Source: Hallerella porci (GTDB lineage Bacteria > Fibrobacterota > Fibrobacteria > Fibrobacterales > Fibrobacteraceae). Taken from it: a DNA stretch of 64,000 nt. Shown here piece by piece: positions 63,686-64,000 of this stretch. A model generated the notes under the pieces. That model saw nothing but the letters and a program-made list of their open reading frames with translations, was not told the origin of the DNA and made no database searches. Position 1 is the stretch's first letter; each line of letters begins with the position of its first letter. Location of the stretch: positions 186,001-250,000 of the forward strand of contig NZ_QGHD01000001.1 of assembly GCF_003148885.1 (NCBI RefSeq), written 5' to 3'. The position numbers and the translations under genes were made by a program.

Positions 63686-63691
63686 AATATA
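63686..63691 (-). promoter_or_regulatory. -10-like TATATT of the TIGR02147 operon
   Basis: TATATT on the minus strand ends 7 nt before the ATG at 63678 (spacer TAATAGC), predicting a nearly leaderless message. It lies 22 bp from the first TAGTAC site. Confidence 0.5.
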
Positions 63692-63712
63692 GTCAAATTG
63701 AATTAAAAAACA

Positions 63713-63838
63713 TAGTACAATTTATAGTAGAATATAGAATTTTATAAAAAAGGAAGTTTTTTCTGGAATTTTACAAAATTATAGTACACATTGTAGTAAA
63801 ATGAATTATATTTAGGATTGTAGTACAATGTATAGTAC
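63713..63838. promoter_or_regulatory. Three paired TAGTAC sites (putative operator array)
   Basis: TAGTAC or close variants occur as three pairs, each with starts exactly 12 bp apart: 63713/63725, 63782/63794 and 63821/63833. Half-sites read TAGTAC, TAGTAG, TAGTAC, TAGTAA, TAGTAC, TAGTAC. They fill the region between the divergent TIGR02147 gene and the secreted-protein gene at 63867. TAGTACAA and GTACAT contexts also make partial palindromes. A repressor or activator array is likely; the neighbouring TIGR02147 protein is the obvious candidate ligand. Confidence 0.6.
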
Positions 63839-63866
63839 ATTGAAAACTGCCCAAAAGGAGTGTGTT

Positions 63867-64000
63867 ATGAAAAACTGGAAAGAATTAGGCGTTTTAGAAT
63901 TCTTGTGCAAAGCGCTTTTCTTTGGCATTGCATTCGTTTTTATCGCAAGCGCTTTTGTGAATGCACAAACGATTCAAAACGATGTGTTTTGGAAAACGGT
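63867..64000 (+). CDS. Secreted protein, N-terminal fragment (cut by window edge)
   Basis: AAAAGGAG lies seven bases before the ATG. The visible 44 codons encode a signal peptide with a hydrophobic core (LFFGIAFVFIASAFVNAQ), followed by TIQNDVFWKT. Function cannot be assigned from this. The mature start reminds me of some secreted carbohydrate-active enzymes, a weak guess. Its expression is probably controlled from the TAGTAC sites just upstream. Confidence 0.7.
   Translation, partial: MKNWKELGVLEFLCKALFFGIAFVFIASAFVNAQTIQNDVFWKT

Overview
The window looks like chromosomal DNA of a Fibrobacterota bacterium, probably a Fibrobacter or close relative. The evidence is a lipoprotein with the Fibrobacter paralogous FISUMP-type domain (31090-31707), a TIGR02147-type regulator (62836-63678), lipoproteins with poly-serine linkers, and a V-type ATPase operon lacking recognisable C and F subunits. 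LpxD and several outer-envelope proteins show a Gram-negative envelope. Genes are tightly packed on both strands, often with 4-bp ATGA or GTGA overlaps, and most of the content is housekeeping.

Layout. 1-2816 (minus): a UvrA-like ATPase cut by the window edge, a small barrel-like protein and YihY. 2877-5744 (plus): a lipoprotein, a lipid kinase and lpxD. 5798-12164 (minus): hisS followed by two SGNH-fold proteins and an MBOAT acyltransferase, which look like an envelope O-acylation module. 12204-20009 (plus): surE-gyrA, tRNA-Arg(CCU), an AlgX/AlgJ-like protein, hemL and pmbA. 20085-25558: an RND adaptor and an RND permease fused to a TolC-type protein. 26702-30944: typA (minus), ruvX, then a sigma54-type promoter driving P-II and amtB. 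31090-34422: the FISUMP lipoprotein, a compound 42-bp repeat locus and a MATE transporter. 34646-42715: ruvAB, a lipoprotein, hrpB, a small membrane protein, a glycosyltransferase and an nrnA-type phosphoesterase. 42716-43323: a second repeat locus. 43324-53589: ilvC, hisC-hisN, comEC, a metzincin-like lipoprotein, DUF4416, a flavin reductase, mntP, an SDR and a c-type cytochrome. 53735-61447: the V-ATPase operon with two K subunits. 61580-64000: a LamG-like lipoprotein, the TIGR02147 regulator, three paired TAGTAC sites and the start of a secreted protein.

The least explained signals are three arrays of imperfect repeats with an exact 42-bp period at two loci. They seem to be two diverged subfamilies of one element, and one locus is duplicated together with its flanks. 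A second cross-cutting signal is a set of genes whose -10-like hexamer lies only 6-9 nt before the start codon, which suggests leaderless mRNAs; hisS and surE share a symmetric version. Other notable items are the inner-membrane/outer-membrane efflux fusion, a P-II protein without Tyr51, two K subunits that differ at a putative cation ligand, and a new-looking operator array next to the TIGR02147 gene.

All calls come from reading the sequence and remembered family features. No database search or folding program was run.
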